Part shown: positions 1 to 8,435 of the stretch, piece by piece
Numbering within the stretch: the first letter of the stretch is position 1
Layout of the letters: every line of letters starts with the position of its first letter
Assembly: GCA_913049565.1 (NCBI GenBank)
Contig: CAJWZG010000055.1
Span: forward strand, 1 to 12,615
Source: an uncultured Gammaproteobacteria bacterium
GTDB lineage: Bacteria > Pseudomonadota > Gammaproteobacteria > Pseudomonadales > Azotimanducaceae_A
DNA length: 12,615 nt
Reading direction: 5' to 3'
The notes under the pieces: model-generated
The model's input: only the letters and a program-made list of their open reading frames with translations
Told to the model about the DNA's origin: nothing
The model's database searches: none
Program-made: the position numbers and the translations under genes

Positions 1-3
1 TAA

Positions 4-8
4 GAGGA
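4..8 (+). promoter_or_regulatory. Ribosome binding site of groEL
   Basis: GAGGA sits 8 nt before the groEL ATG and fixes that start. The TAA at positions 1-3 could be the end of an upstream groES, but the reading frame cannot be tested from here. Confidence 0.8.
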
Positions 9-13
9 AATAA

Positions 14-1654
<1,641 letters not shown>

Positions 1655-1670
1655 GACGTCCCACGACGAG

Positions 1671-1705
1671 AAAACCCGTGGATACTTTATCCGCGGGTTT
1701 TTTTT
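1671..1705 (+). terminator. Rho-independent terminator after groEL
   Basis: The 12-bp arms AACCCGTGGATA and TATCCGCGGGTT (one G-T wobble) flank a CTT loop, with four A on the left side, and run directly into eight or more T. It begins about 16 nt after the groEL stop. It is a canonical strong intrinsic terminator that isolates groEL from the next gene. Confidence 0.93.
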
Positions 1706-1773
1706 GCCTGAAATTTGGGTCAACTACGGCAGCGCTGGCATTGGGTTGCCCTAGTCAGGGTAATCATCTCGGT

Positions 1774-1793
1774 CAGAGCTGGTACCTGCTCTG
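1774..1793 (+). promoter_or_regulatory. 20-bp operator-like palindrome upstream of the PuuD-like gene
   Basis: CAGAGC-T-GGTACC-T-GCTCTG is a dyad symmetric at 18 of 20 positions; the only mismatches are the two T spacers. It lies between the groEL terminator and the next gene, 50 nt before that gene's ATG. It overlaps where a -35 box would sit for a weak TATTCT -10 candidate at 1803-1808. No T-run follows, so it is not a terminator. A repressor or activator site is an inference, and the cognate regulator is unknown. Confidence 0.35.
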
Positions 1794-1843
1794 TGGTTTA
1801 GCTATTCTTTGCGGGTCTTTTTATTAAAGGGTGAGAGAACGCT

Positions 1844-2494
1844 ATGGATATGGCTTTTATCGATTATCTGACGAGGTTTGGGCATGTTTTGTTCGGCATT
1901 ACGTGGATTGGTCTTCTGTACTACTTCAACTTCGTGCAGACAGAGTACTTCAAAGAGGCGGAAGCCAATGCCCGAGTTGACGCTTTTGCAAAACTCGCCC
2001 CGCGAGCGCTTTGGTGGTTTCGATGGGGTGCGATGGCGACATTCATCACTGGTGTGATATTGCTCGGATATCGTCACACAGGCCTGACTGCAGACATTAC
2101 GGTTGGTGCTTTGATGGGAACGCTAATGTTTCTGAATGTTTGGTTAATCATCTGGCCGAATCAAAAAATCATAGTTGAATCAAACCAAGGCGTGCTTGCT
2201 GGCAATGAACCCAACCCTGAAGCTGCCGCGGCTGCACCCAAAGCGGCACTGGCCTCACGAACCAACACTTTGTTTTCAATGCCAATGCTCTACTTCATGG
2301 GTTCTAGTGCGCATTATGCGAGCGGCAGCTTAGTTTCCAACGGAACTGCTGTGTGGATTTGCGTCGCGATCATCGCCGCCTTAGAAGCGAATGCGATTTT
2401 CGGTAAGCAAGGGCCAATTACCACGATCCCGGGTGTTATTCATTGCGGGCTGGCGCTAACCGTTGTTCTCGGCTTAATACTGAATTACGTCTAG
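1844..2494 (+). CDS. PuuD-like (urate hydroxylase N-terminal domain) membrane protein without cytochrome c
   Basis: This 216-aa integral membrane protein has about five to six hydrophobic segments (near 12-30, 60-76, 84-104, 143-157, 167-186 and 195-213). It resembles the membrane domain of PuuD, the bacterial urate hydroxylase, especially in FGHVLFGITWIG, the WWFRWGA segment, WLIIWPNQK and the SRTNTLFSMPMLYFMGSSAHY region. Conserved histidines H14, H78, H157 and H200 could bind haem or metal. Full PuuD carries a C-terminal cytochrome c domain. Here the protein stops after the last helix and has no CXXCH, so it is a stand-alone membrane half. It follows the groEL terminator, so it needs its own promoter; an AGGGTGAGAG purine stretch lies before the ATG. 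No purine-catabolism genes are adjacent. The family call is fairly safe, but urate oxidation is not supported by context. Confidence 0.75.
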   Translation: MDMAFIDYLTRFGHVLFGITWIGLLYYFNFVQTEYFKEAEANARVDAFAKLAPRALWWFRWGAMATFITGVILLGYRHTGLTADITVGALMGTLMFLNVWLIIWPNQKIIVESNQGVLAGNEPNPEAAAAAPKAALASRTNTLFSMPMLYFMGSSAHYASGSLVSNGTAVWICVAIIAALEANAIFGKQGPITTIPGVIHCGLALTVVLGLILNYV

Positions 2495-2509
2495 CTAACC
2501 GGTTCACTG

Positions 2510-2533
2510 AAAAAGCCTGCCTGCTTGGGCAGG
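2510..2533 (-). terminator. Intrinsic terminator for the minus-strand peptide gene, possibly bidirectional
   Basis: On the minus strand the arms CCTGCC and GGCAGG enclose a 6-nt loop and are followed by C and then five T, the standard intrinsic pattern. Read on the plus strand, it lies 15 nt after the PuuD-like stop, but only TTGTTGG follows the hairpin, so it would be weaker there. It is well placed to separate the two converging genes. Confidence 0.75.
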
Positions 2534-2640
2534 TTGTTGGCGAATTCATGCAAGAAACCGCAGCGCAAGCTTAGACAGTCGTCACCAATGCCTCGGTGTC
2601 TACCCGCTATGTTCATCCCAGCGCAAATGCCCAACCATGC

Positions 2641-2841
2641 TTATACGCCACCAACTCCACCAGCGTACTTGCCTTCATCAGCTTTCGCCAATTGCATACA
2701 GGCACTGCTCAGAGTTGTTGCGCCAAAGTCTACAAAACCTTGATCAGACACGTCTGCGTATGTCATTGATGATGTAAGTGACGCAACCAAAACGGTGCCA
2801 ACCGCCATTGCGATGGGTTGTCTTGTCGGTTTGTTTGTCAT
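2641..2841 (-). CDS. Small secreted peptide, HvfA-like RiPP metallophore precursor lacking the EGKC cysteine
   Basis: This 66-aa protein has a clear Sec signal peptide (residues 1-29: K/R-rich start, a hydrophobic AMAVGTVLVASL core, and likely cleavage after TYA), leaving a mature part of only 37 aa. The layout and wording resemble HvfA-family precursors, which are secreted peptides with an LSSGY-MQLA-like stretch and then EGKCGEGKCG repeats whose cysteines become oxazolone/thioamide copper ligands. Here the matching parts read LSSACMQLAKADEGKYAGGVGGV. EGKC has become EGKY, and the only mature cysteine lies in SSAC. The gene is supported by a perfect AGGAGG at 7 nt and a downstream terminator on its own strand. 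No HvfB (DUF692) or HvfC modification gene is intact nearby. It may be a decayed or repurposed precursor, or an unrelated glycine-tailed periplasmic peptide. The gene call is stronger than the family call. Confidence 0.6.
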   Translation of the reverse strand: MTNKPTRQPIAMAVGTVLVASLTSSMTYADVSDQGFVDFGATTLSSACMQLAKADEGKYAGGVGGV

Positions 2842-2848
2842 AATCGAG

Positions 2849-2854
2849 CCTCCT
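2849..2854 (-). promoter_or_regulatory. Strong ribosome binding site of the small secreted peptide
   Basis: On the minus strand a perfect AGGAGG lies 7 nt before the ATG at 2841. It is the best Shine-Dalgarno sequence in the window and decides both the reality and the start of this short gene. Confidence 0.85.
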
Positions 2855-3073
2855 AATACTGGTGTAGTTGATGCTCCTGGGTCGGCACGTTTCGATTCAC
2901 TTTCGTAAGTGGCCTCTGAAAGGTCACAATTGGGTATAACTTCGCAGCAGAACCACCAACGGAGATTACACTTGAGGTCTTGGATCAGAGTGCTAACCAG
3001 GCGAAGCGTGTGAATAAAAGGGTTGTTTTGCGAAATTCTTGGCGAACGGCTGTTAAGTACGCCGCATCATTTC

Positions 3074-3079
3074 TATAAT
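3074..3079 (+). promoter_or_regulatory. Candidate -10 box of the coiled-coil gene
   Basis: A perfect TATAAT lies 32 nt before the ATG at 3112. No convincing -35 is present: the best is TTAAGT at 3053-3058, with 15-bp spacing. The promoter is either activator-dependent or weak; only the -10 match is direct evidence. Confidence 0.45.
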
Positions 3080-3111
3080 TCGGCTTTGTTTTGGCTTAGC
3101 GAGCATTAGCC

Positions 3112-3864
3112 ATGGAAGACCCTACAACAGACGTATTGTCCACAGACGAGAAAGATCGCTATCGTTCTGCAGGGGCACGTAGACCATCCAGCCCGCCATC
3201 GGGTGGTGGCTTGGGTACCTCTGTGATGCTGGGTATTTTAGTTGCCGGCCTTGCCGGTGCCGGCTGGTTCGTCGCCAATCAGCAGCAAATGTTGTTAGAA
3301 GAACAAGATCGCCTCAATGACGCGAACAACCGTCTATTGGTGCTCGAGCAAAGGCTGTCTGCCACTGATAATGCGATGAGCCAAGGGGGGCAAGACACCA
3401 AGGAGCAGATCAATCTTTGGGAATCGGAGATTCGCAAGCTATGGGCTATTGCCAACGAGCGCAACAGAGATTGGATTAAAGAGAACCAAACGGCGATTAG
3501 CTCGATTGGCAGCACGCTCAACGGTATCCTTGCCAGTAACCGGGATTTGAAAGCGGCTACGGGGCGGCACGAAGAAGCGCTCAAGGCACAACAACAGTTG
3601 ATCGATCAAGTCACCAGTTTAGAACTGCAATTACAGCAAATGCTGCGCTCGCAGCGCCAACTCGTAGACAAGACCAATGTAGCAACCCAAAGCCTTGCCA
3701 AACTGGAGGCGGATCTGTCCCCTCTAGTTAGCGAAAATTCAGAAGCAGTTCTGGCGTTTGATGCGTTCCGCGTGGCATCCAATAGGCGTTTGGTAGCGCT
3801 TGAGCGTGAGCTGGCGAGAGCACGTGTTTCTGAGCCTCCTGCCAACGCCCCAGCTAGTCAGTAA
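3112..3864 (+). CDS. Single-pass membrane coiled-coil protein, function unknown
   Basis: This 250-aa protein has no family I recognise. Residues 1-33 form a charged, then Pro/Ser/Gly-rich cytoplasmic-looking tail. Residues 34-55 form one hydrophobic, Gly/Ala-rich membrane helix. Residues 56-235 are almost entirely Gln/Leu/Glu/Arg-rich with heptad spacing, so they should form a long coiled coil, and the last residues are Pro/Ala-rich. A WESEIRKLWAIANERNRDW patch near 104-122 stands out as the most conserved-looking piece. The shape suits an envelope scaffold or spacer, but that is inference. The ATG at 3112 has only a weak GAG upstream, and the next in-frame Met falls inside the membrane helix, so this start is preferred. 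The gene meets the acyltransferase gene tail to tail, and their stop regions overlap by 11 bp. Confidence 0.85.
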   Translation: MEDPTTDVLSTDEKDRYRSAGARRPSSPPSGGGLGTSVMLGILVAGLAGAGWFVANQQQMLLEEQDRLNDANNRLLVLEQRLSATDNAMSQGGQDTKEQINLWESEIRKLWAIANERNRDWIKENQTAISSIGSTLNGILASNRDLKAATGRHEEALKAQQQLIDQVTSLELQLQQMLRSQRQLVDKTNVATQSLAKLEADLSPLVSENSEAVLAFDAFRVASNRRLVALERELARARVSEPPANAPASQ

Positions 3865-4741
3865 CCGTTGATTTTAAATGCCGCGTGATCGCTGCATCTT
3901 TTTCTTCCCAAAGCGCTTGCACCCACCGAGAAGTTTGAGCCTTGCGCTCCAACTGTCCCTGCTCTCCCGACGGTAAGTCGGGAATGTTAACGACACGGGC
4001 ATCAAAAACCACTCGCCGACATTTACCCTGTAAGAAATCCCAAAACGTTGGAACGCCCTCTGGGTAAATCAGCGTGACATCCACCAGTGCGCTAAGCGTA
4101 GGTCCCATGCCCTCGAGGGTATAAGTGATACCACCAGCCTTGGGTTTGAGTAAGTGCTGAAACGCCCTACCTTGCTGGGCATGTTTGAGTTCGGTTAACC
4201 GGGTGCCCTCGGCAAAGTTCAAAATACTGGTCGGGTGATTTTTAAACCTCTCACAGGCTTTGTAGACATTATCTCTATCCGCGTAGCGCAGCTCCGGTTT
4301 TTTTTTCATCTGCGCTTTACTCACGCGTTTGACGTACGGGAAACCCAAAACAACCATAGCTTGACCGATAAAAGGCAGCCAAATGAGCTGGGATTTAGTA
4401 AAAAACTTGAGCGGTGGAATATCCTCGAGCAGATACGATTGAAGCAGTAATATGTCAGCCCAAGTTTGGTGGTTACAAACAACCAAGTACCACTTGGAGG
4501 GCGATAGCCGCTCCCGACCTTGCCAATGAATCTCTGGCGTAATGAGGTTTAAGCGTCGAATCATCCAACGGTTAGACCGCGTCCACCAGATAATAATGCG
4601 ATCCAATTTCTGCTGTGCCGCACCTTTGCCAGCCTGGCTAGCAAAAACCAGCTGCAGCCACCACAGGAATAGTATGATGCACACACAAACGGTGGTGACG
4701 GCGATAGAGAGGCTGGCCAATAGGCCTTTCAGAACGGGCAT
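3854..4741 (-). CDS. YihG-like 1-acyl-sn-glycerol-3-phosphate acyltransferase (LPLAT/PlsC superfamily)
   Basis: This 295-aa inner-membrane acyltransferase should transfer an acyl chain to the sn-2 position of lysophosphatidic acid or a related lysophospholipid. An N-terminal membrane helix (about 5-34) precedes the catalytic domain. The HX4D motif is H91-QTWA-D96 within CNHQTWAD, and the substrate-binding block is FAEGTR with EGTR at 178-181. Length and blocks such as WYLVVCNHQTWADI, LIWLPFIGQA, FAEGTR and LLKPKAGGI match E. coli YihG more closely than the short PlsC. The ATG at 4741 gives a protein that begins just before the membrane helix. Reading further upstream would overlap the symporter's end and add no conserved sequence, but no clear ribosome binding site supports 4741. 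The gene lies 88 bp downstream of the symporter on the same strand, so co-transcription is possible. Confidence 0.9.
   Translation of the reverse strand: MPVLKGLLASLSIAVTTVCVCIILFLWWLQLVFASQAGKGAAQQKLDRIIIWWTRSNRWMIRRLNLITPEIHWQGRERLSPSKWYLVVCNHQTWADILLLQSYLLEDIPPLKFFTKSQLIWLPFIGQAMVVLGFPYVKRVSKAQMKKKPELRYADRDNVYKACERFKNHPTSILNFAEGTRLTELKHAQQGRAFQHLLKPKAGGITYTLEGMGPTLSALVDVTLIYPEGVPTFWDFLQGKCRRVVFDARVVNIPDLPSGEQGQLERKAQTSRWVQALWEEKDAAITRHLKSTVTD
3880..3903 (+). terminator. Weak candidate terminator after the coiled-coil gene
   Basis: GCCGCG-TGAT-CGCTGC forms a 6-bp stem with one internal C/T mismatch and is followed by AT, C and five T. It starts 15 nt after the coiled-coil gene's stop and lies inside the 3' end of the opposite-strand acyltransferase. 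The position suits a terminator, but the imperfect stem makes the call uncertain. Confidence 0.3.
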
Positions 4742-4829
4742 GAGCGATTCATTAGTCGATAAAGTTGCATGTTGGCATCGCACCCTTTCACCAGCAAGGG
4801 TTCCGGCGTCAGAAAAATTGACCGAGTTC

Positions 4830-6242
4830 TCAAAGTTTGCCGAGCACCAGTACACAAGCGCAGCTGATAACAATCACGCCCGCAAGGTTCAGCAAAACGC
4901 CTTCTCGAACCATGGTTTGGATTGAAAAACGGCCGGTAGCGAAAGTGATGACGTTGGGTGGTGTCGCCACAGGTAACATGAAAGCGCAGGATGCACTCAT
5001 GGCAGCTGGAACCATAAAAAGAGCTGGATCGGTGCCCGCTCCTATCGCTGCCGCAGCAAGAATCGGCATCAACAAAGTGGTAGTGGCCATATTGCTCGTC
5101 ACCTCGGTAAGAAAAGTTACCGCTAAGCAAATCGTCGCGATCATCAGTAGTAATGGCAGCGTAGATAACTGCTCCAACGACTGGCCAATAGTCGTGCTCA
5201 ACCCAGAGTTGATAAATCCCGTGGCTATGGTGATACCGGAGCCAAACAACAACAGCATGCCCCAAGGTATACGTTCGGCGGTCTCCCAATCCAAGAGGCG
5301 TTCTTTTTCCCCCGTATCACTGACTTTGCCGCTCGGTATGACAAAAAGTGCCAACACGGCCAAGAACGCGACCATGGCATCGTTCGCATGAGGCAAGGAA
5401 AGCCATTCACTCCAGCCACCGAAAGGGCCTTTACGGGTAATCCAAAGCAGTGCTGCTAGCGAAAAAACCGTGAGAACTCGGCGTTCTGCGCTCGTCCAAT
5501 CGCCGGTAGCTGGAAGGGCAACGCCGCCTTGTTTAGAAACTCCGCGAGTTATCCAAAATCCAGCGATCGGCAGCATAACCAGAACCACAGGGATGGCCCA
5601 GATCATCCACTGCCCGAAGGAGATAGAGCCACCGGTAACCTCTGTATACACCCCCATAAAGACCATATTCGGTGGAGTACCGATGGGTGTGCCGATACCG
5701 CCTATGCTAGCGGCATAGGCGATGCCCAACAAAAGTGGCCCAGCGAGCTTGGCATCATCGGATTTTTCCAATGCAGCTAAGGCAACGGGCAGCAACATCA
5801 ATGTGGTTGATGTATTTGAAATCCACATACTGAGAAATGCGCTTGCGCACATGAAACCAAAGACCAATCGCCGAGAGCTGTTGCCACCAAAAGCGCTCAC
5901 CATGTAGAGGGCAATACGTCTGTGGGCACCGCTGCGTTCCAGCGCCGTGGCCAAAATAAAGCCACCCATCATTAATAGCACCAGGGGATTGCCATAAGCG
6001 GCCCCCAGTTCTTTTGCCGATAACACCCCAAATAGCGGCAGCAGAGCCATGGGTAGTAATGACGTCGCCGGAATCGGTATGGGTTCGAAGATCCACCAAA
6101 TGACAACCCAGAGCGTTATAGCCAAAGTTATTGCAGCCGCGGCGTCAGCGCCGCTGTATCGCATCAGCAAAAACGCGAACAACGCAACAATGGGGCCTAT
6201 GTACAAGGCCAGCGCGCGCGGATTGAGGTATGGTTTTGCCAT
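4830..6242 (-). CDS. DASS/SLC13 family sodium:anion symporter (dicarboxylate or sulfate)
   Basis: This 470-aa polytopic inner-membrane protein of the divalent anion:sodium symporter family has the internal repeat that defines the fold. The first SNT motif is S142-N143-T144 (ISNTSTT), paired with GTPPN at 188-192. The second copy is SNM at 383-385 (TSNMATTT), paired with ATPPN at 426-430. These loops form the sodium and substrate sites in VcINDY-type transporters. About eleven hydrophobic segments are visible. Substrate is probably a C4-dicarboxylate, another carboxylate or sulfate; the sequence alone does not decide. The ATG at 6242 gives the usual short N-terminus (MAKPYLNPRALALYIG). A longer reading to 6371 would run through the opposite sbcB gene and has no family resemblance. 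The start is 20 bp from the divergent sbcB start. Confidence 0.92.
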   Translation of the reverse strand: MAKPYLNPRALALYIGPIVALFAFLLMRYSGADAAAAITLAITLWVVIWWIFEPIPIPATSLLPMALLPLFGVLSAKELGAAYGNPLVLLMMGGFILATALERSGAHRRIALYMVSAFGGNSSRRLVFGFMCASAFLSMWISNTSTTLMLLPVALAALEKSDDAKLAGPLLLGIAYAASIGGIGTPIGTPPNMVFMGVYTEVTGGSISFGQWMIWAIPVVLVMLPIAGFWITRGVSKQGGVALPATGDWTSAERRVLTVFSLAALLWITRKGPFGGWSEWLSLPHANDAMVAFLAVLALFVIPSGKVSDTGEKERLLDWETAERIPWGMLLLFGSGITIATGFINSGLSTTIGQSLEQLSTLPLLLMIATICLAVTFLTEVTSNMATTTLLMPILAAAAIGAGTDPALFMVPAAMSASCAFMLPVATPPNVITFATGRFSIQTMVREGVLLNLAGVIVISCACVLVLGKL

Positions 6243-6249
6243 CTCTGGC

Positions 6250-6254
6250 GAGGG
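6250..6254 (+). promoter_or_regulatory. Ribosome binding site choosing the sbcB start
   Basis: GAGGG ends 8 nt before the ATG at 6263. This favours the MADTFYWYDLE start over the in-frame ATG at 6230, which lies inside the symporter's coding region on the other strand. Confidence 0.7.
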
Positions 6255-6262
6255 TAGCGGAC

Positions 6263-7690
6263 ATGGCAGACACTTTCTATTGGTATGACTTGGAAACCAC
6301 AGGCACAAATCCGAAGTGGGATCGCATTGTGCAGTTTGCTGGCCTGCGTACGGATATGGCCTTGAATCCAATTGGTGAACAACTGACTTTTTACGTGCGC
6401 TTGCCCGATGACGTGCTGCCCAACCCCGACGCCTCGTTGGTGACAGGTATTACGCCTGGCATCCTAGCTAACCAAGGCATTAGCGAGTTCGAAGCGCTGC
6501 AAAAAATACTACTCGAGTTCAACGTGCCCGGGACTTGCGCCCTGGGTTATAACAGCCTGCGCTTTGATGACGAGTTTATTCGTTATGCCCTGTACCGGCA
6601 TTTACAGGATCCTTACGCCCGCGAGTATAAAAACGGCAACACGCGCTGGGATCTTGTTGATCTTGTTCGGGCGTCAGGCGCCTTGCGTCCTGAGGGGATT
6701 CAATGGCCCACAGACGATGCGGGGCAGGCAGTCTACAGGCTGGAAGAGCTCAGTAAGATCAACGGTGTTGAACACGGTCAGGCTCATGACGCGATGTCCG
6801 ATGTGCATGCCACAATCGGCATAGCGCGATTGCTCAAAGAAAAACAGCCCAAGCTTTTCGATTATTACTATTCGATGCGACAGAAAAAGAACGTGAAGCA
6901 ACTGCTTGAGCCACTGGGCGGTCGGCTATGCGCTCATGTGTCGGCTATGTACGGGAAGGATCGCTACAACGTCGCACCCGTTATCTCCGTTACTCGTCAC
7001 CCCAGTAACACCAACGCTATCGTGGTCGCCGATCTAGGCCAAGATGTGGAGTGCCTGTTGGATTGGTCGGAAGACGAGATTCGCAGCAAGCTGTTTGTTC
7101 GTGCTGGCGAGGAGCGCGCGCCGTTGCGAGAGATTAAACTAAACCGCAGTCCGTTCGTCGCGCCCTTTGAAGTGCTAACAGATGAGAATTTGAAAAAACT
7201 TTCGCTGTCCACAAAAGTTATTAAGGAGCGATGGCGCCGTTTGAAGCAGCCGGCGTTAGCGCAAAAAATCCGTCGTGCCTACGTGCAGGAGGGGATGAAG
7301 ATTGAGCAAGATCCGGATGCGGCTTTATACGGGGCATTTTTGCAGGAAGAGGATAAAGCGCGCTCCAATCACCTGTATCAGGCCATTGCTGAGGGAGATT
7401 GGCCGGACATGGACTTTCGAGATCGGCGTCTCGGTTCTCTGGCAGCTCGTATGAAAGCGCGCTCTTTCCCGGACCTACTGGCATCACAAGAGACTCAGGC
7501 TTGGCGCGAGTACGTGAAAGAAAAGCTCGGTAGCGATGGAGATTGGTTGAACTTAAACAGGTTTGATCAGCGCCTAGCAGAACTGCAAACTCAAACATTG
7601 CCGGAAGAAAAACTGTCGGTTTTGCGGCAGTTGCGCCAGCATGGGGAAGCGCTGAGAACAAAGTATGGAATCGCTGCAAACCATGTCTGA
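6263..7690 (+). CDS. sbcB: Exodeoxyribonuclease I (SbcB)
   Basis: Exonuclease I digests single-stranded DNA 3' to 5' and acts in mismatch repair and recombination. The protein is 475 aa, the same length as E. coli SbcB, and collinear with it. The DEDDh catalytic set is complete: D9 and E11 in WYDLETTG, D102 in NSLRFDDE, and H175 and D180 in AHDAMSD. These match E. coli D15, E17, D108, H181 and D186. Other family blocks are LVTGITP, ALRPEGI-WP and QPKLFDYYYSMRQKK, followed by the SH3-like and C-terminal helical regions. It heads a plus-strand run of five genes, and its stop overlaps the start of the ABC ATPase. The promoter must lie within the 20-bp gap or inside the divergent symporter gene. 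Confidence 0.97.
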   Translation: MADTFYWYDLETTGTNPKWDRIVQFAGLRTDMALNPIGEQLTFYVRLPDDVLPNPDASLVTGITPGILANQGISEFEALQKILLEFNVPGTCALGYNSLRFDDEFIRYALYRHLQDPYAREYKNGNTRWDLVDLVRASGALRPEGIQWPTDDAGQAVYRLEELSKINGVEHGQAHDAMSDVHATIGIARLLKEKQPKLFDYYYSMRQKKNVKQLLEPLGGRLCAHVSAMYGKDRYNVAPVISVTRHPSNTNAIVVADLGQDVECLLDWSEDEIRSKLFVRAGEERAPLREIKLNRSPFVAPFEVLTDENLKKLSLSTKVIKERWRRLKQPALAQKIRRAYVQEGMKIEQDPDAALYGAFLQEEDKARSNHLYQAIAEGDWPDMDFRDRRLGSLAARMKARSFPDLLASQETQAWREYVKEKLGSDGDWLNLNRFDQRLAELQTQTLPEEKLSVLRQLRQHGEALRTKYGIAANHV

Positions 7691-8435
7691 CACTGAACTG
7701 GAAACTGATGCTGCCATTGTTTTTCAGGGTGTTTCTAAATCCTTTGGCAACCTTTCAATTTTTAGCAATTTATCGCTGATGCTGCCTAAAAATCAGATCT
7801 CGGCCATTGTTGGCGCCAGCGGCAGCGGTAAAACGACGTTGCTACAGATGATCAATGGACTCGAGCGCCCAAGTGTTGGTTCCGTCCATGTGCTTGGGGA
7901 AGAAGTACCCTCACAGGGGTTGGCATCCTTTCGGCGCAGGATCGGATATGCAGTACAAGGAGCTGGTTTGTTCCCGCATTTAACGGCTCGGCACAATGTG
8001 ACCTTGGTTGCCCAACTTGAAGGCTGGTCCAAGGACGAGATGCAACAGCGGTTTCAGTCCTTGTTGGCATCAGTAGGGTTGCCGCTCGATGTTGCCGATC
8101 GATTGCCGCGCCAATTGTCCGGCGGGCAGCAGCAACGACTGGGTATTTGCCGCGCCTTAATGCTACGCCCACCAGTGTTATTGTTAGATGAACCTTTCTC
8201 TGCCGTCGACCCAATAACCCGGCTTGGATTGTACGAAAGTTTTGCAGATGTTCGCCGAACAGATCCCTCGACAACAGTGCTGGTGACTCACGACCTTCGT
8301 GAAGCGAAACGCTTGGCAGATTTTATGGTGATTCTCGACCAAGGCGAGGTGGTGCAAAGCGGAGCGCCAGAGCAGGTACTTGAAAATCCCAAAACGCCTT
8401 ACGCCGAGCAATTGATCGAGAGCCAGCTGTCATGA
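7683..8435 (+). CDS. ABC transporter ATPase, quaternary amine / osmoprotectant type
   Basis: This 250-aa ATPase would power the importer encoded by the next gene. All nucleotide-binding motifs are present: Walker A GASGSGKT at 44-51, Q-loop Q92, signature LSGGQQQR at 145-152, Walker B VLLLDE at 165-170 and the switch histidine H203 in VTHD. The text between motifs (SKSFG, YAVQGAGLFPHLTARHNV, DPITRLGLYESF) is of the OpuCA/OsmV/ProV kind. The regulatory CBS tail found in many of these is missing; the protein ends just after the ATPase domain. The ATG at 7683 overlaps the sbcB stop by 8 bp (ATGTCTGA). An alternative ATG at 7665 adds six residues and cannot be excluded. The 3' end overlaps the transporter start by 4 bp (ATGA), so the two are probably translationally coupled. 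Confidence 0.93.
   Translation: MSDTELETDAAIVFQGVSKSFGNLSIFSNLSLMLPKNQISAIVGASGSGKTTLLQMINGLERPSVGSVHVLGEEVPSQGLASFRRRIGYAVQGAGLFPHLTARHNVTLVAQLEGWSKDEMQQRFQSLLASVGLPLDVADRLPRQLSGGQQQRLGICRALMLRPPVLLLDEPFSAVDPITRLGLYESFADVRRTDPSTTVLVTHDLREAKRLADFMVILDQGEVVQSGAPEQVLENPKTPYAEQLIESQLS

Larger units (their letters stand above)
2842..3111. other. Divergent intergenic region, 270 bp
   Basis: It holds the leaders of the minus-strand peptide gene and the plus-strand coiled-coil gene. CACTTTCGTAAGTG at 2898-2911 is a small dyad (5-bp arms, 4-nt centre) about 57 nt before the peptide ATG and could be an operator, though arms this short can arise by chance. No ORF of note and no RNA gene were recognised. 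Confidence 0.5.

Noticed and set aside
2525..2743. A plus-strand open frame of 72 codons over the small peptide gene
   Set aside because: It has no ribosome binding site, starts inside the terminator hairpin and has Pro-rich, unrecognisable content. The opposite strand has a perfect ribosome binding site and a signal peptide.
4769..4795. Eight-codon leader peptide with AAAGGG just before the acyltransferase
   Set aside because: The spacing to the ribosome binding site is too short and no attenuator hairpin or regulatory codons are seen; it is likely chance.
4742..4873. Longer N-terminus for the acyltransferase
   Set aside because: The extra 44 residues overlap the end of the symporter gene and carry no conserved or membrane sequence. 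YihG-type proteins start just before the first helix.
6243..6371. Longer N-terminus for the DASS symporter
   Set aside because: It would run antisense through the conserved start of sbcB, and its Cys/Pro-rich text does not resemble the family.
7665..7682. Earlier ATG for the ABC ATPase
   Set aside because: It is possible but not preferred: it has no better ribosome binding site and a larger overlap with sbcB. It is mentioned as an alternative in the entry.
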